A stretch of 52,878 nt of DNA from Alphaproteobacteria bacterium (GCA_018000295.1 JAGNKE010000019.1:1-52878), one strand, 5' to 3'. Shown: positions 41,875 through 52,131, counted from the first letter of the stretch. Notes: generated by a model from the letters alone, not told the origin. Numbers and translations: made by a program.

Positions 41875-43098
41875 TTACCCCTCCCGGCCCATCGCGTTTG
41901 CCATGAAAAAGCGCTTGGCGGGGGGGAGTTTGGCGACAGCCTTCAGGCCGATGCGGCGCAGGAGACGCACGGGGGGGAGATTGTTGGAAAAGAGGCGGAC
42001 CAGCGCATCGGTGACCGCGATCATGGCCGTATTGTCCGGGCGGCGGCGGCGCTGATAGGTTTCCAGCAGCTCCGCTGCGCCGATATCCTGTCCTTGCTCT
42101 GCGGCCTGTTGAATCAGGATGCCGAGTTCGCCGATATCGCGGAAGCCCAGATTCAGCCCCTGCCCCGCTACGGGATGAATGCCGTGGGCGGCGTCGGCCA
42201 CCAGCGCTGTGCGAGGGCCGATGTAATGGGCGGCATGGATCAGGGAGAGGGGATAACACTGGCGCGGGCAGGCGAGTTCGATTTTGCCGTAGCTGGCGGG
42301 GCATTTGTCGGCGACCGCCTGCCGGAAGTCCTCGTCGCTCAGGCGCATGAGGGAGCGGCGCTTGGGGCCGTGCTCGGTGAAAACCAGCGAGGAGAGGTGC
42401 CGCCCCTGCGGATCGTCGTTCATGGGCAGGAGGGCAAACGGCCCTTCGGGCCAGAAATTCTCGACCGCCCTGTTTTCATGCGGGAATTCGTGGGCGATAT
42501 TGCAGATGACCGCCCGCTGGCCGTAATCCCAGCCGCGCACGGGGATATCGAGAGCCTCGCGCACAAAGGAGCCACGCCCGTCCGCGCCGACCAGAAGGCG
42601 GGCGTTTAGGGTTTTGCCCGAACGCAGGTCGATGTTCACCTGATCTTCGCCTTGCTCAAAGCCTGTAACCTGTTCCGGGGCGATGTGATCGACGTTTTTG
42701 AGGGCGGCGATTTTTTTGAGCATGACGGTCCGCAGATCGCGGTTGGCGAAAATCCAGCCGAAGGAGCGGCCTTGCATTTCACCGCTCAGGAATTGCAGAA
42801 GGACGGGGGTGTCGCCGTCCAGGATACGGATATCGCGGATCGGGCAGCCCAGAGGCTCCAGAGCGTTCCAAATCCCCGCCCGTTCCAGAATTTGGCCGGA
42901 GCCATAAGAGATGGCGGTCGTGCGCGAGTCGTTCTGGAGATGGTGTTCCACGCTTTCGCGGTCGAGGCAGGCGATGGTCAGCTCTGTCGTCTCACCGAGC
43001 AAACAGGAGAGTGAAAGGCCCGCAAGGCCGCCGCCGACGATGACGATGTCATAGGTTTTCCTGCTGGATTTCGAGGATGATTTTTTTCGAGCGGACAT
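41875..43098 (-). CDS. UbiH/UbiF/VisC-family FAD hydroxylase
   Basis: This 407-residue FAD monooxygenase of the ubiquinone-ring hydroxylase family starts with a basic tail (MSARKKSSSKSSRKT) followed by the dinucleotide fold YDIVIVGGGLAGLSLSCLL. LVGADGRGSF (DG motif) lies in the middle, and the second FAD motif is VADAAHGIHPVAGQGLNLG. Such enzymes use NADPH and O2 to hydroxylate the ubiquinone ring, but UbiH, UbiF and UbiM cannot be told apart here. A stand-alone gene. Confidence 0.88.
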   Translation of the reverse strand: MSARKKSSSKSSRKTYDIVIVGGGLAGLSLSCLLGETTELTIACLDRESVEHHLQNDSRTTAISYGSGQILERAGIWNALEPLGCPIRDIRILDGDTPVLLQFLSGEMQGRSFGWIFANRDLRTVMLKKIAALKNVDHIAPEQVTGFEQGEDQVNIDLRSGKTLNARLLVGADGRGSFVREALDIPVRGWDYGQRAVICNIAHEFPHENRAVENFWPEGPFALLPMNDDPQGRHLSSLVFTEHGPKRRSLMRLSDEDFRQAVADKCPASYGKIELACPRQCYPLSLIHAAHYIGPRTALVADAAHGIHPVAGQGLNLGFRDIGELGILIQQAAEQGQDIGAAELLETYQRRRRPDNTAMIAVTDALVRLFSNNLPPVRLLRRIGLKAVAKLPPAKRFFMANAMGREG

Positions 43099-43167
43099 GG
43101 AACAAGGCTATAGCACCGCTGCGCTTTCGCGGCAACGGAAGATTGGTCCTGTCCTAAAACGGGAGGA

Positions 43168-43788
43168 TTAAGCGATCGGTGTTTCGATCTTCGCCTTCAG
43201 GTCGCCCGCGATCGGCTCATCATTCAACATCTCGATCATGCCAGTGTGCTGGATGGCGAAGTTGGCGATAAAGAGGGCGTTCGAGTAGAAGACCACCGCA
43301 TCGCAGAGGAAATGGCCGTGTTCGTTCAGACCCTCGAAACTGGCGGGGCGCACCGTGCCCTCAATGACGGAGCGGGTGACCTCGTCCATCTCCTTGGGCA
43401 TATTGGGGTCTTCGATGGATTCGGCGATGTAGAATGGGCCTTCCTCGCCGCGAACGAAGAAACAGAAGAAGCGCAGATACTCCATCACGTTGCCTTCGTT
43501 CAGCTTGACGGGCGCCTTGCTGTTGACTTCGTGGATCGGGGGCGAGGTTCCATTCAGACGGAACAGGCTCCCCTGATCGGTCAGGTAATAGATATTGAGT
43601 TTCTTGTTGACCCAGTTCGGATCCTTGACGCGGATCAGGGCCACCGTTTCATAAAAGGGAAGGGTGCGCCAGAATACTTGCGTGCTTTGCGGGGAGGTGC
43701 GGTATTTTCCGTCGATCGGGTTGATTTGATCCAGAAACCCGGCCAGTTCGTCACCCGTTACTGCATTCCAGTTATTGTCTTCATACAT
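43168..43788 (-). CDS. Hypothetical protein
   Basis: I do not recognise this 206-residue protein. It starts MYEDNNWNAVTGDELAGFLD, contains the strand-rich QVFWRTLPFYETVALIRVKD and KLNIYYLTDQGSLFRLNG, and a later FFCFFVRGEEGPFYIAES. There is no signal peptide, membrane segment or catalytic motif. The composition resembles the host genome, so it is probably a native conserved gene. Confidence 0.65.
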   Translation of the reverse strand: MYEDNNWNAVTGDELAGFLDQINPIDGKYRTSPQSTQVFWRTLPFYETVALIRVKDPNWVNKKLNIYYLTDQGSLFRLNGTSPPIHEVNSKAPVKLNEGNVMEYLRFFCFFVRGEEGPFYIAESIEDPNMPKEMDEVTRSVIEGTVRPASFEGLNEHGHFLCDAVVFYSNALFIANFAIQHTGMIEMLNDEPIAGDLKAKIETPIA

Positions 43789-43947
43789 CTCAGAAAAACC
43801 TTACCTTCGAACCAAGGGTCTTAAAACGCCTTATTTTGACAGAAAATAACGCGAGTGCAACCCCCTGTTATTCAAAAATTTTTTTAACTTAAGCCCAAAT
43901 TCCAGGGTCTTTGCAAGTCTTTTATCACATAAAAAGGTTAATAAAGG

Positions 43948-43973
43948 AAAAAGCCCGCATTTACGGGCTTTTT
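43948..43973 (-). terminator. Rho-independent terminator of the TpsA gene
   Basis: A 10-bp stem AAAAAGCCCG with CGGGCTTTTT around a 6-nt loop begins 22 bp after the TpsA stop on the minus strand, and reads into a T-run there. Confidence 0.85.
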
Positions 43974-43994
43974 GTGCTTTTTTCTATGAAATCA

Positions 43995-46900
43995 TCAGAT
44001 TTGCTGGCTTCCGCAGCTCACGGCCTGTTCCATAGCGGTTTCGGCGGAACCGTCATCGCTGATGGAGGCCGGTTTGCCGGTTCCCAGAACATTGGTCAGG
44101 TCGGACCAGCAGCCCACCTGCTCGGAGCTTCCGGCTGCGGGAGCTTCATTTTCCCCACCGGCCGCCGGGTCAATATTGGCGACCTCAACAGGTTGGTCAG
44201 GCGTTTGCTGCTCTCCGCTTCCACCCGCCTGCGGGCTGATGTCCGCGAGGTTGATATTCGGGGCGCTGAGGTTCTGCGGCGCAAGCGGCCCAACGGGCGG
44301 AAGTCCCAGAATGGTGACGTTCAGTCCGTTGCCCTGCCCTTCGCCAGCCCGGAAATCATTAAAGAAATCCTGGATGTTGTTAAGGCTGAGCTGTGCGGGG
44401 TCGCCCACGAAGATCTGGCCGCGGCCATCAAGCAGCGGGTCATCCGCATCCCAGAGGCGCTGCTCGATGAAATTCAGGTCGTCGGCCGAAAGGATGTCTC
44501 CGGTCGAAGACGGCAGAATTCCGTCGAAGGTCGCATCAGTGCCGTCGATAACGATGACTTCACCCAGATCATTAAGAATGGCTCCATCCTCGAACCGCAC
44601 GTAGAAGCTGCCTTCCGGGCCGTAGCCTTCGAAGTTGGTCGCACCCAGGGTTTCGTTGACGATGGTCAGGTTGGCTAGAGTCACCGGAACGATCGGCTCG
44701 GCGAAGAGTTCGCCGTATTCCGCACTTGTAAATATGACGCTCTCGGCGGGATCGAACTGCATCCCCAGCGCCTTGCCTCCCGTCGTGTTCACGAAGAAGT
44801 TGGGGCGGGTGAGATCGCTCATGTCGATATCGCCGCTTTCGAAACGGGCGCCCGCGCCAACCAAAGCATCGCTTTCGACGTGGCCGTTGTTGGTGAAGGT
44901 GTTGCCCTGCATCAGAACGCTGCCATTGTTGGGGCCGGAGATATATAGGCCGTTGAAGAAGGCGTTACTGACGTTGTTGTCGCTGACGTCCAGCGTGTCA
45001 TAACCCGCAGACTGGATGCCGTCGCCGCCCGCGTTGCTGACCGTGTTGTTGGTCACGACCGCGTTGTAGGACGATCCGGGCAGGACCAGAAATTCAGAGT
45101 CCCCTCCCGAAGAGGTCGGCGGATCGACACTGAAGCCCCCGAAGCCGAGGATGTTGATCCCGTCATCGCCGACATTGTTGACCGTGTTGGAGTCGATCAG
45201 AAGATCATTGACACCGACCGTCTCGATGCCGTCGTCCAAAACCCCGTTCATCGTGTTGTTGACGATTGTGGTTTTGTTGACGGTCCCGATGGCGGTTTCC
45301 TCGGGTTCGATCTCAGAGAAGACCGTTGGAGCGGAAGAGTCCGGCGCGATGACATGGATGCCGTCAGCGCCCCAGCTATCACCGTAATAATACGGGTCCG
45401 ATATTTCTTCAGCCCCTGCAGGTGAAGCGCCCGAAGGAACAAAGAGGCTGCCGATGTTGCTCAGGTTGTTGTTGGCGATATAGGCATCGCCGCTGTAGAG
45501 AACCTGGATCCCGTCATCCGTGGTTGTATCCACCTTGTTGCCCTGAATGAGGACCGGGTAGAAGGGAATCTCGGACGGGCCGGAGGAGGATTCAGGGGCA
45601 CTGTCCATCAGGATCGGCAGGCCCACGTTTTGGATGTGGATGCCGTCGGCGCCCCAACTATCGCCGCTAAGGATCTCAGCCTTGGCCGCGGGGGCGATCG
45701 GGAGGACAGGCGTTCCGCCGATGTTGCGGAGGGTGTTTTCGTGAATATCGACCGTACCGCCGTTCAGGACTTCGATGCCGTCATCGCCTGTGTTTTCAAT
45801 GAGGTTGTGACTGACTTCCGTATGCCCAAAATTATCCACATGGACGCCATCCCGTGCGACGTCATGGATGTAATTGCCCGTGACGAGCGACGAGGAGATG
45901 TTGTAGAGCGCCACGCCATCGCCCTGAAGGCCGGTGATGCCGTTCGAGCCGACCAGACCGTCCGGCGTATCGGTGATCGTGCCGTTGTCGGCAATATTCA
46001 CGCTGACGCCGCCCAAGTTGGCATCATAGACATAGATACCGTCGAACTTGCCCTTGATGGTTTCGTTGTTGGTAATGTTGATGACCGCATCGCCGCTCAG
46101 CTCGCCGGGGAAGACATCGATCCCGTAGCCGCCATTGCCTTCGATGTTGGAATTATCGTAGACGGAGACCGTCGAGGCCGAAATGTTGTTCGAGGGGTTG
46201 ACCGGGCCGGTATTAAACTGGACGCCCGTTCCGTGGGAGGAGACAAGATCGTTGTCGTGGATGGCTACTTCCGATCCGCCCTCGATGCCGTGGAAATTCA
46301 CGGCGGCCAGAGTGCTTCTGACGAGGTTGTGGTCAATTTCGACCGTGCTGCTCTTCGTGTTGGTCACGCTGATGCCGCGGTTCTTGGCATAAACATCGTT
46401 GCCGGAAATATAGACCGAGGAGTTGCGGAGACGTCCGATATCGACCCCGATATAGTTCAGAGGATCGGCCTCCGAGCCGAAAGTGTTGTTATCGATCGTC
46501 AAGTAGGTCCCCTTCTGGAGGGTTCCAGTCTGAATGCCCTGATTCATTGAGCCTTCAATGGTGTTGCCGCGGATGAGCATATTGCCGCCTTGCGTGGCTT
46601 TCAGCAGAATCGCGCTTTTCTTGAAGTTGCGGAAGGTGTTGCCCTCGACGATCAGGCCATGGTTGCCGATGTTGTTGGAGACAATACCGTGCTTGACGAT
46701 GCCGAGGCCGTCGAAGATGAGCGGATCGATATTGACATCGGAAGCCGTAATCGTCATCAGCGCGTCGCCCGCGAATTCCGGATTCAGGACCGCCGTGCCA
46801 AGGCCCGTCAGCTTGAGGGATTTGTCGACCAGAATGTTTTCGGTGTAGAGGCCGTCGTTGACGAAAATCTGGCCATGCGGGTTGACAAGGCCGATCGCCT

Positions 46901-49517
46901 CGTCAATCAGCCCGTGGTTCTGCGCGCCCTCATCAGTGACATAAAGCGTGCTGAAATCGCCCTGGAAGCCGTTCAGGCCGAGATCCGCATCCGTCCCGCT
47001 GGCGAGATAGGGCGAGACATCGACAAGACCGAGGTTGCTTGCGATCACGCTGGCCTCATCGGTGGTGCCGAACCAGTTGCCGGACGCGTCGAATACGCCC
47101 GAACCGGAATTGTTTATGTTTTTAAAGAAATTCCCGGAGATGTTGTTGTTGAACGCTTTCGCTGTTCCGGCATCCGAGCCGATCACGGCCAGAATTCCGG
47201 TGTCATTCCCGGTGATGTTGTTCTGGTAAATTCTTATCAGATCCGGCGTGAGTTCCGTCACTTCCTCGAGGGCGATGCCTGTATCAAAGCCGCTGATGTC
47301 GTTTCTTTCGACGTAGACCGCCATCTGATCGTCGGAGAAGGTATCACGGATGGACACGGCGGTTCCGGTCAGCGGTCCGCGTGTATTCCTGAAGATGTTG
47401 TTGTCGATCGAGGAGAAGCTGCTGCCCGAATCCTCGAGGTGAACACCGAGATTCTTGGCATCGATGTCATTGTAGCTGATCAGCACGTCTGCAACTTCAT
47501 CCGAAAATACGCCCTGATCGACGTTGGTGATCGTGTTGTTGTTTACCTTGAGGCCAGTTCCGGGATGGACAGTGCCGCCGCCGATGTCGGCGCGAACAGC
47601 CGTTTTGAAGTTGTCGATTCTAAAGCCGCTGACCGTCACATCGGAGAGGTCGCCGACGACATTAAAGCCGATGCCGTCGGTCGGTGAGGTTCCCTGCACG
47701 AGGGGCGCATCCGCCGCCGCGCCGGGGACCAGCGGGTCGCCGGGTTTGCCGATCAGCGCCAGATGATCGTGGTCGATCACGACGTTTTCGTTATAGGTGC
47801 CGGATTTCACGTTGATGGTGTTCAGGCCCGTTCCGGTGTTGTTGAGCGCGTCAATCGCGTTCTGGATGGTCGAGACGGTGCCGGGGGGGTTTTCAATATT
47901 GTCCTTGAACTGGTTGAGGGTAATCGTTCCGGTTCCGGTGGTGTTCAGGGAGTTGGCAAAGCCGTAGAAACCCCCAGTCTGGTTGTTAATGATGATATCT
48001 CCGCCATTGGCGTTTATGCCTGCGCCGCCGCGCAGAGCGACTTCCTGAAACGCATTCAGGGTCACATCTCCGCCGTTGGTGTTGATGCCGGTGCTGGTGT
48101 TGAACATCCGGATATCATCGCCCGCGTTGAGGACGATATTGCCGCCGCCCGTGGCATTGAGGCCACCACCGCCGTTGAAGAAAATATCGTCGATGGCGTT
48201 GGCCGTGAAGGTGTTGGCCGTCGCCCAGTCCACCGTGCTGTTAAAGTCGATACGGCCGAGTTGAACACCCGCCGCCGGGGTGGTGATTTCGGCGTCACCG
48301 ACAGTGAGCTGGCCTTCAATCACGCCTGCGAGGGCGTTATCGACCACGATGCTGGTGGGGTCGAGAAGCCATTTACCGGCGCGGATTTCCGTTCCGGCGT
48401 CCACAGAGACGTCCGGCGCGGAGGTTTCGATAAATCCGCTCTTGCCTTCGCCCTGCGCCTGAAGCTTGCCATTGACGGCCAGTTTTTCAGCGCCGAGGGT
48501 TTCAATCTTTCCGGCTTCGCCACCTGAGGCGTTGGCCTTGATTTCGGAAGCCGATCCCAGTTCAACCGCCTGCCCCGTCACTTTGACGGAACCGCCGGTG
48601 GTGCCGGAGGCATCCAGCTTGCCCGTGTTGCTGACCTTGCCCTTGTCGCCACCGGAGAGGATGATTTTGCCGCCCTGCTGCGTGACAGCGCTGACGTTGA
48701 TCAGGCCTTCGTTGTTAATCACATTGTCCACGACGTCCTTTGCGGATTGCGCGGTCATCACGACCGATCCGCCCTCAGCGTTGATCGAACCCTTGTTTTC
48801 CAAAAGCGTGTTGCCGAGTGCGCCGTCCACGGCCACTTCAACCAGCCCGTCGCCATAAAGATCAAGCGTGGCCTTCTCGCCGCCGGCGATGACGACGTTG
48901 CCCATTTTGGCGTTAATCACGCCGCTGTTCTTGACGGTCGGCGCAACGAAGGCGGCCAGACCCGCGTCATTGACGTTCACGGTGCCTTCGAGGACGATCT
49001 CGCCGTTACCGAAATTCTGGAACGTGTAGTTTTCATTTCCATCCATGATGTCGGTATTGGCCACATCGCCCGTGGTCACAGCAATGCCGGAGGCATCGAC
49101 GGTGGAATCCTGGCCGAAAAACACGCCGTTGCGGTCGATAATCATGACACGGCCATCAGCGGAGAGCTTGCCGAGGATCTGGGTCGGATCAGAATGGTCG
49201 CCGATGACCCGGCCGACAAAAAGGGAGTCCTTTGAATTCTGATTGATCGTGACATTGCCCATCTTGCCTATGTGCAGTTCCTGCGCCTCGCCGATGGCGC
49301 GGTTGGAGATCTGGTCGATGGTCGTCGTTCCGACGCCTGTGTCCGTGACCGTGCCCTGCCCTTCGACAATCGACACCCCGTCCCAGTCCGCGTGGTCATC
49401 GACCGCTAAGGCGCTGTTTGCACTTATGAGGGAACCGGAGGCCAGGACCGCCGTGGTTGTCAAAAGAAAACGGAGTCTGGCGGTTTTGCGAATGGCGGTC
49501 ACGGATATTTTTGTCAT
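43995..49517 (-). CDS. Two-partner secretion exoprotein (TpsA), beta-helix adhesin-like
   Basis: This 1840-residue protein has an extended signal peptide (about 1-38, ending NSALA). The hemagglutination/TPS domain (about 40-260) shows VTINQNSKDSLFVGRV, ILGKLSADGRVMIIDRNG and VFFGQDSTVDASGIA. After a variable part (260-560), residues about 560-1700 form a right-handed parallel beta-helix of PbH1-type repeats with many NNTI and GDDGI turns, including GDSWGADGIHI twice. The C-terminus has two Cys (about 1803 and 1835), the only ones I noticed. A terminal Cys pair tethers HMW1-type adhesins, so surface retention is possible. Its partner transporter is divergent at 50215. A GAGGGACC ribosome site precedes the start. 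Confidence 0.9.
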   Translation of the reverse strand: MTKISVTAIRKTARLRFLLTTTAVLASGSLISANSALAVDDHADWDGVSIVEGQGTVTDTGVGTTTIDQISNRAIGEAQELHIGKMGNVTINQNSKDSLFVGRVIGDHSDPTQILGKLSADGRVMIIDRNGVFFGQDSTVDASGIAVTTGDVANTDIMDGNENYTFQNFGNGEIVLEGTVNVNDAGLAAFVAPTVKNSGVINAKMGNVVIAGGEKATLDLYGDGLVEVAVDGALGNTLLENKGSINAEGGSVVMTAQSAKDVVDNVINNEGLINVSAVTQQGGKIILSGGDKGKVSNTGKLDASGTTGGSVKVTGQAVELGSASEIKANASGGEAGKIETLGAEKLAVNGKLQAQGEGKSGFIETSAPDVSVDAGTEIRAGKWLLDPTSIVVDNALAGVIEGQLTVGDAEITTPAAGVQLGRIDFNSTVDWATANTFTANAIDDIFFNGGGGLNATGGGNIVLNAGDDIRMFNTSTGINTNGGDVTLNAFQEVALRGGAGINANGGDIIINNQTGGFYGFANSLNTTGTGTITLNQFKDNIENPPGTVSTIQNAIDALNNTGTGLNTINVKSGTYNENVVIDHDHLALIGKPGDPLVPGAAADAPLVQGTSPTDGIGFNVVGDLSDVTVSGFRIDNFKTAVRADIGGGTVHPGTGLKVNNNTITNVDQGVFSDEVADVLISYNDIDAKNLGVHLEDSGSSFSSIDNNIFRNTRGPLTGTAVSIRDTFSDDQMAVYVERNDISGFDTGIALEEVTELTPDLIRIYQNNITGNDTGILAVIGSDAGTAKAFNNNISGNFFKNINNSGSGVFDASGNWFGTTDEASVIASNLGLVDVSPYLASGTDADLGLNGFQGDFSTLYVTDEGAQNHGLIDEAIGLVNPHGQIFVNDGLYTENILVDKSLKLTGLGTAVLNPEFAGDALMTITASDVNIDPLIFDGLGIVKHGIVSNNIGNHGLIVEGNTFRNFKKSAILLKATQGGNMLIRGNTIEGSMNQGIQTGTLQKGTYLTIDNNTFGSEADPLNYIGVDIGRLRNSSVYISGNDVYAKNRGISVTNTKSSTVEIDHNLVRSTLAAVNFHGIEGGSEVAIHDNDLVSSHGTGVQFNTGPVNPSNNISASTVSVYDNSNIEGNGGYGIDVFPGELSGDAVINITNNETIKGKFDGIYVYDANLGGVSVNIADNGTITDTPDGLVGSNGITGLQGDGVALYNISSSLVTGNYIHDVARDGVHVDNFGHTEVSHNLIENTGDDGIEVLNGGTVDIHENTLRNIGGTPVLPIAPAAKAEILSGDSWGADGIHIQNVGLPILMDSAPESSSGPSEIPFYPVLIQGNKVDTTTDDGIQVLYSGDAYIANNNLSNIGSLFVPSGASPAGAEEISDPYYYGDSWGADGIHVIAPDSSAPTVFSEIEPEETAIGTVNKTTIVNNTMNGVLDDGIETVGVNDLLIDSNTVNNVGDDGINILGFGGFSVDPPTSSGGDSEFLVLPGSSYNAVVTNNTVSNAGGDGIQSAGYDTLDVSDNNVSNAFFNGLYISGPNNGSVLMQGNTFTNNGHVESDALVGAGARFESGDIDMSDLTRPNFFVNTTGGKALGMQFDPAESVIFTSAEYGELFAEPIVPVTLANLTIVNETLGATNFEGYGPEGSFYVRFEDGAILNDLGEVIVIDGTDATFDGILPSSTGDILSADDLNFIEQRLWDADDPLLDGRGQIFVGDPAQLSLNNIQDFFNDFRAGEGQGNGLNVTILGLPPVGPLAPQNLSAPNINLADISPQAGGSGEQQTPDQPVEVANIDPAAGGENEAPAAGSSEQVGCWSDLTNVLGTGKPASISDDGSAETAMEQAVSCGSQQI

Positions 49518-50214
49518 TTTTTGGTCCCTCTATTTATAAAACTTTACAAAAGAATAGTGTTTACCGAACGCGAAGATTGTCGCGTTGCTCTGTTTACGCA
49601 GCATGGTTCAGGTTTTTACGCAGCAGTGTTTACGCAGTAAGGTTCTGCCGTTTTTTAACGGCGGAGGCGCATGACTCGTTTATGCGCCAGATTTGAAAAA
49701 GCCTTCAAAGCCGCTCTGTTACAAACCTTCTGCGCCGCTTGCGGCTTTGCCAGAGAAGTCTTTCCAGAACTCTTTTGAGTGCATTGCGCTTATATTGCAT
49801 CTTTTTTAAAAGCTTTCAATAGGATGCAAACAAATCTTTAGACGCCCTTCTGTGGCCCATGCACCGGTTCAGCCTTTATGCAAATGCCGTGCAAATTCTG
49901 TTTTCTTCACGCCTGATCTAAGTTTTCGTTTAATTAGAAAATTATGTTTTGAGTTTATGAAAATATAAAATTTTTATTTTCTGGACTCGTTTTTGCAAGC
50001 CCATCCGCGGGTCAAAAGAAAAGCCCTTGCAAGTTTCGATAAAATGGATATTCTCGGTTTTATTGGGGCCGCTTATCAGCTTTTCTTTATAACCCCTTCT
50101 TCTGCGTCACTTTATTCTACTTATCCCCTGCGTAATTTTATTTTTGGAAATTTTTTTTCATGCGCTCCGATGATTCGCTTTTGCGCCGGGGCGTTATGGC
50201 TAAGGTGTAAGGAT
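49518..50214. other. Divergent control region of the TPS locus
   Basis: This 697-bp region separates the TpsA and TpsB starts. It holds three TTTACGCAG copies (49596, 49618, 49632; reverse complement CTGCGTAAA) and two CTGCGT copies (50102, 50128). Two hairpins are present: GCCGTT-TTTT-AACGGC (49647-49662) and GGCGCAT/ATGCGCC (49666-49688). A very AT-rich block follows at 49921-49983. No gene of its own is visible. Confidence 0.5.
49596..49637. repeat. Three TTTACGCAG copies upstream of TpsA
   Basis: ACGCAG starts at 49596, 49618 and 49632, each preceded by TTT. It is the reverse complement of the CTGCGT hexamer in the array at 2665-2769. Confidence 0.6.
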
Positions 50215-51951
50215 ATGACAGGCACACGATTGTTTTCCTCCGTCAGGCTGGCTCTCATCGGCGGCACCGTTCTGGGTGCGCTCGGGTTCATTCCGGCTCC
50301 GGCCTTCGCGCAGGTGGCGGACGCCACGGGCAGTGCCGATCCGGCGCGGGCGCAGGAGCGTTTCCTTGAGGGGCAAAAATTGCCGGAGGTGTCATCCAAT
50401 GTCGAAGTGAAGAGTGCGCCGCCAGCGCAGGCGCCTGAAGGCGCTGAGACTATCCGGTTTGATCTGCAAACGCTGCAGATCGACGGGGTGACAACCTACA
50501 AGGCCGAGGATATCGACCCGCTATACCGCGACAAGCTGGGCAAAAATGTCAGTCTGGCGGATATTTATGCGATTGCCGGGGCGCTGACCACGAAATACCG
50601 CAATGACGGTTTTGTGCTGACGCAGGTCGTTGTGCCGCCGCAGACCATTGAGACGGGAACGGTTCGGCTGCAGGTCGTTGAAGGATTTATCGATCAAGTC
50701 GCCGTGCAGGGCGTAGACAAGGAAACGGAAGCGGACCTGATCCAGAGGCTGGCCGGACACCTGCAGGGCGGCGGAGCGATGAATGTCAAGGATCTGGAGC
50801 GCAACCTGCTACTGATTAACGATTTGCCGGGGGTGACGGCGCGGTCCGTGCTCAGCCCTTCCAAAACCACCACGGGCGCGGCGGATCTGACGGTCATCGT
50901 CGAGCGCGACAAGGTCGAGGCCGCGATCGGGTTCGATAATTTCGGCAGCCGTTTCCTCGGCGAATATGAGGGGCAGGCCAGCGCGGCGATCAATTCCTTT
51001 CTCGGGTATAACGACCGGATCGCGGCGCAATTCGTGATGGCCGGCGATCAGAAAGACGAGGTGGACGAGCTTTTGTTCGGCTCCCTCTCTTATGAAATTC
51101 CGGTCTGGTCGGAGGGAACTACCGTGCGGCTTCTGACAAGCCTGACCTCCACGGAGCCGGGCTATACGCTGCGCGAATTCGATGTCGAGGGGCGTTCCTC
51201 TCTGTTGTCCGGCACGATCAATCATCCGTTCATCCGGTCGCGGAATTTGAATCTTAACGGCTATGCCACCCTTGATCAGCGCAAGGTGGACAGCCAGAAC
51301 AATCTTGAAGCTACACGCGAAGACCGGATTACCTCCGTGCGGGCCGGGGGCAACGTGCAGTATGTCGATACGCTGCTGGGCGTGGGCGTGAACGCGGCCA
51401 GCCTCGAGCTATCGAAAGGCGTGTCGTGGTTCGGGGCCAGCGATGAGGGCGATTCCAATCTGACCCGTGAGCGCGGCGATCCGCGTTATTTCAAGGCCGA
51501 GTTGAATTTGCAGCGGCTGCAGCGCGTGACCTCGAAGGTTAATCTTCTGGTCGCCGGACAGGGTCAATGGTCGAACGATCCGCTGCTTTCCTCGGAGGAA
51601 TTTGGCGTCGGCGGCATCAATCTGGGGCGCGGGTACGATCCGTCCGAGATTGTCGGGGATGACGGGATTGCGGGCAAGGCCGAATTGCACTGGAACGAGC
51701 CTTACGCCATCAAAGGCATCGAGGATTATCAGCTTTACGCCTTTTTCGATATCGGGCGGGTGTGGAATCAGGACGCGACGTCTTCGGCGGACAAGCGGGA
51801 GTCGCTTAGCTCCACAGGTCTGGGGGTACGGGCGGATATCACCGAGAAGACGCAGGCCGGGCTGGCCGTGGCGTTCCCGCTCACACGCGATGTGGATGCG
51901 CGGGACGATACCGATCCGCGGTATTATGTGAACGTCAATCACAAATTCTGA
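50215..51951 (+). CDS. Two-partner secretion transporter (TpsB/FhaC-like)
   Basis: This 578-residue outer-membrane protein exports its TpsA partner. A signal peptide (residues 1-32, ending PAFAQ) precedes a periplasmic linker with VEVKSAPPAQ. Two POTRA-type regions follow (TLQIDGVTTYKAEDIDPLY; VRLQVVEGFIDQVAVQGVD), then a C-terminal 16-strand-like beta-barrel. The conserved family motif GRGYDPSEIVGDDGIAG is near residue 475 and the chain ends YYVNVNHKF, with a terminal aromatic as required by BAM. AAGG lies 9 bases before ATG 50215. Most TPS pairs are co-directional; here the genes are divergent. Confidence 0.92.
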   Translation: MTGTRLFSSVRLALIGGTVLGALGFIPAPAFAQVADATGSADPARAQERFLEGQKLPEVSSNVEVKSAPPAQAPEGAETIRFDLQTLQIDGVTTYKAEDIDPLYRDKLGKNVSLADIYAIAGALTTKYRNDGFVLTQVVVPPQTIETGTVRLQVVEGFIDQVAVQGVDKETEADLIQRLAGHLQGGGAMNVKDLERNLLLINDLPGVTARSVLSPSKTTTGAADLTVIVERDKVEAAIGFDNFGSRFLGEYEGQASAAINSFLGYNDRIAAQFVMAGDQKDEVDELLFGSLSYEIPVWSEGTTVRLLTSLTSTEPGYTLREFDVEGRSSLLSGTINHPFIRSRNLNLNGYATLDQRKVDSQNNLEATREDRITSVRAGGNVQYVDTLLGVGVNAASLELSKGVSWFGASDEGDSNLTRERGDPRYFKAELNLQRLQRVTSKVNLLVAGQGQWSNDPLLSSEEFGVGGINLGRGYDPSEIVGDDGIAGKAELHWNEPYAIKGIEDYQLYAFFDIGRVWNQDATSSADKRESLSSTGLGVRADITEKTQAGLAVAFPLTRDVDARDDTDPRYYVNVNHKF

Positions 51952-51988
51952 AGTTAGTCCGGTTGAGCGGGCTCAGTTGGTCCGGTTG

Positions 51989-52062
51989 TTTTCTTTCAAG
52001 TTGTTGAAAGAAAAGGAAACACGAAGTGGACTAAGTCCGGCGGGTGCCGGTGTGTGTTTTTT
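51989..52062 (+). terminator. Hairpins after TpsB, probable terminator
   Basis: A perfect 11-bp AT-rich hairpin TTTTCTTTCAA/TTGAAAGAAAA (51989-52014) is followed by CCGGC-GGGT-GCCGG (52037-52050) and then TGTGTGTTTTTT. The second is the better terminator candidate. Confidence 0.5.
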
Positions 52063-52111
52063 GAAACACGGCGATCACAACGGGCACAACGCGGGCGGCG
52101 CTTCTCTTGTC

Positions 52112-52131
52112 ATTCCTGCGAAAGCAGGAAT
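52112..52131. repeat. REP-like hairpin
   Basis: ATTCCTGC-GAAA-GCAGGAAT is a perfect 8-bp stem. It is the first of three such hairpins in the non-coding stretch 51952-52438, which otherwise shows no gene. Confidence 0.7.
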
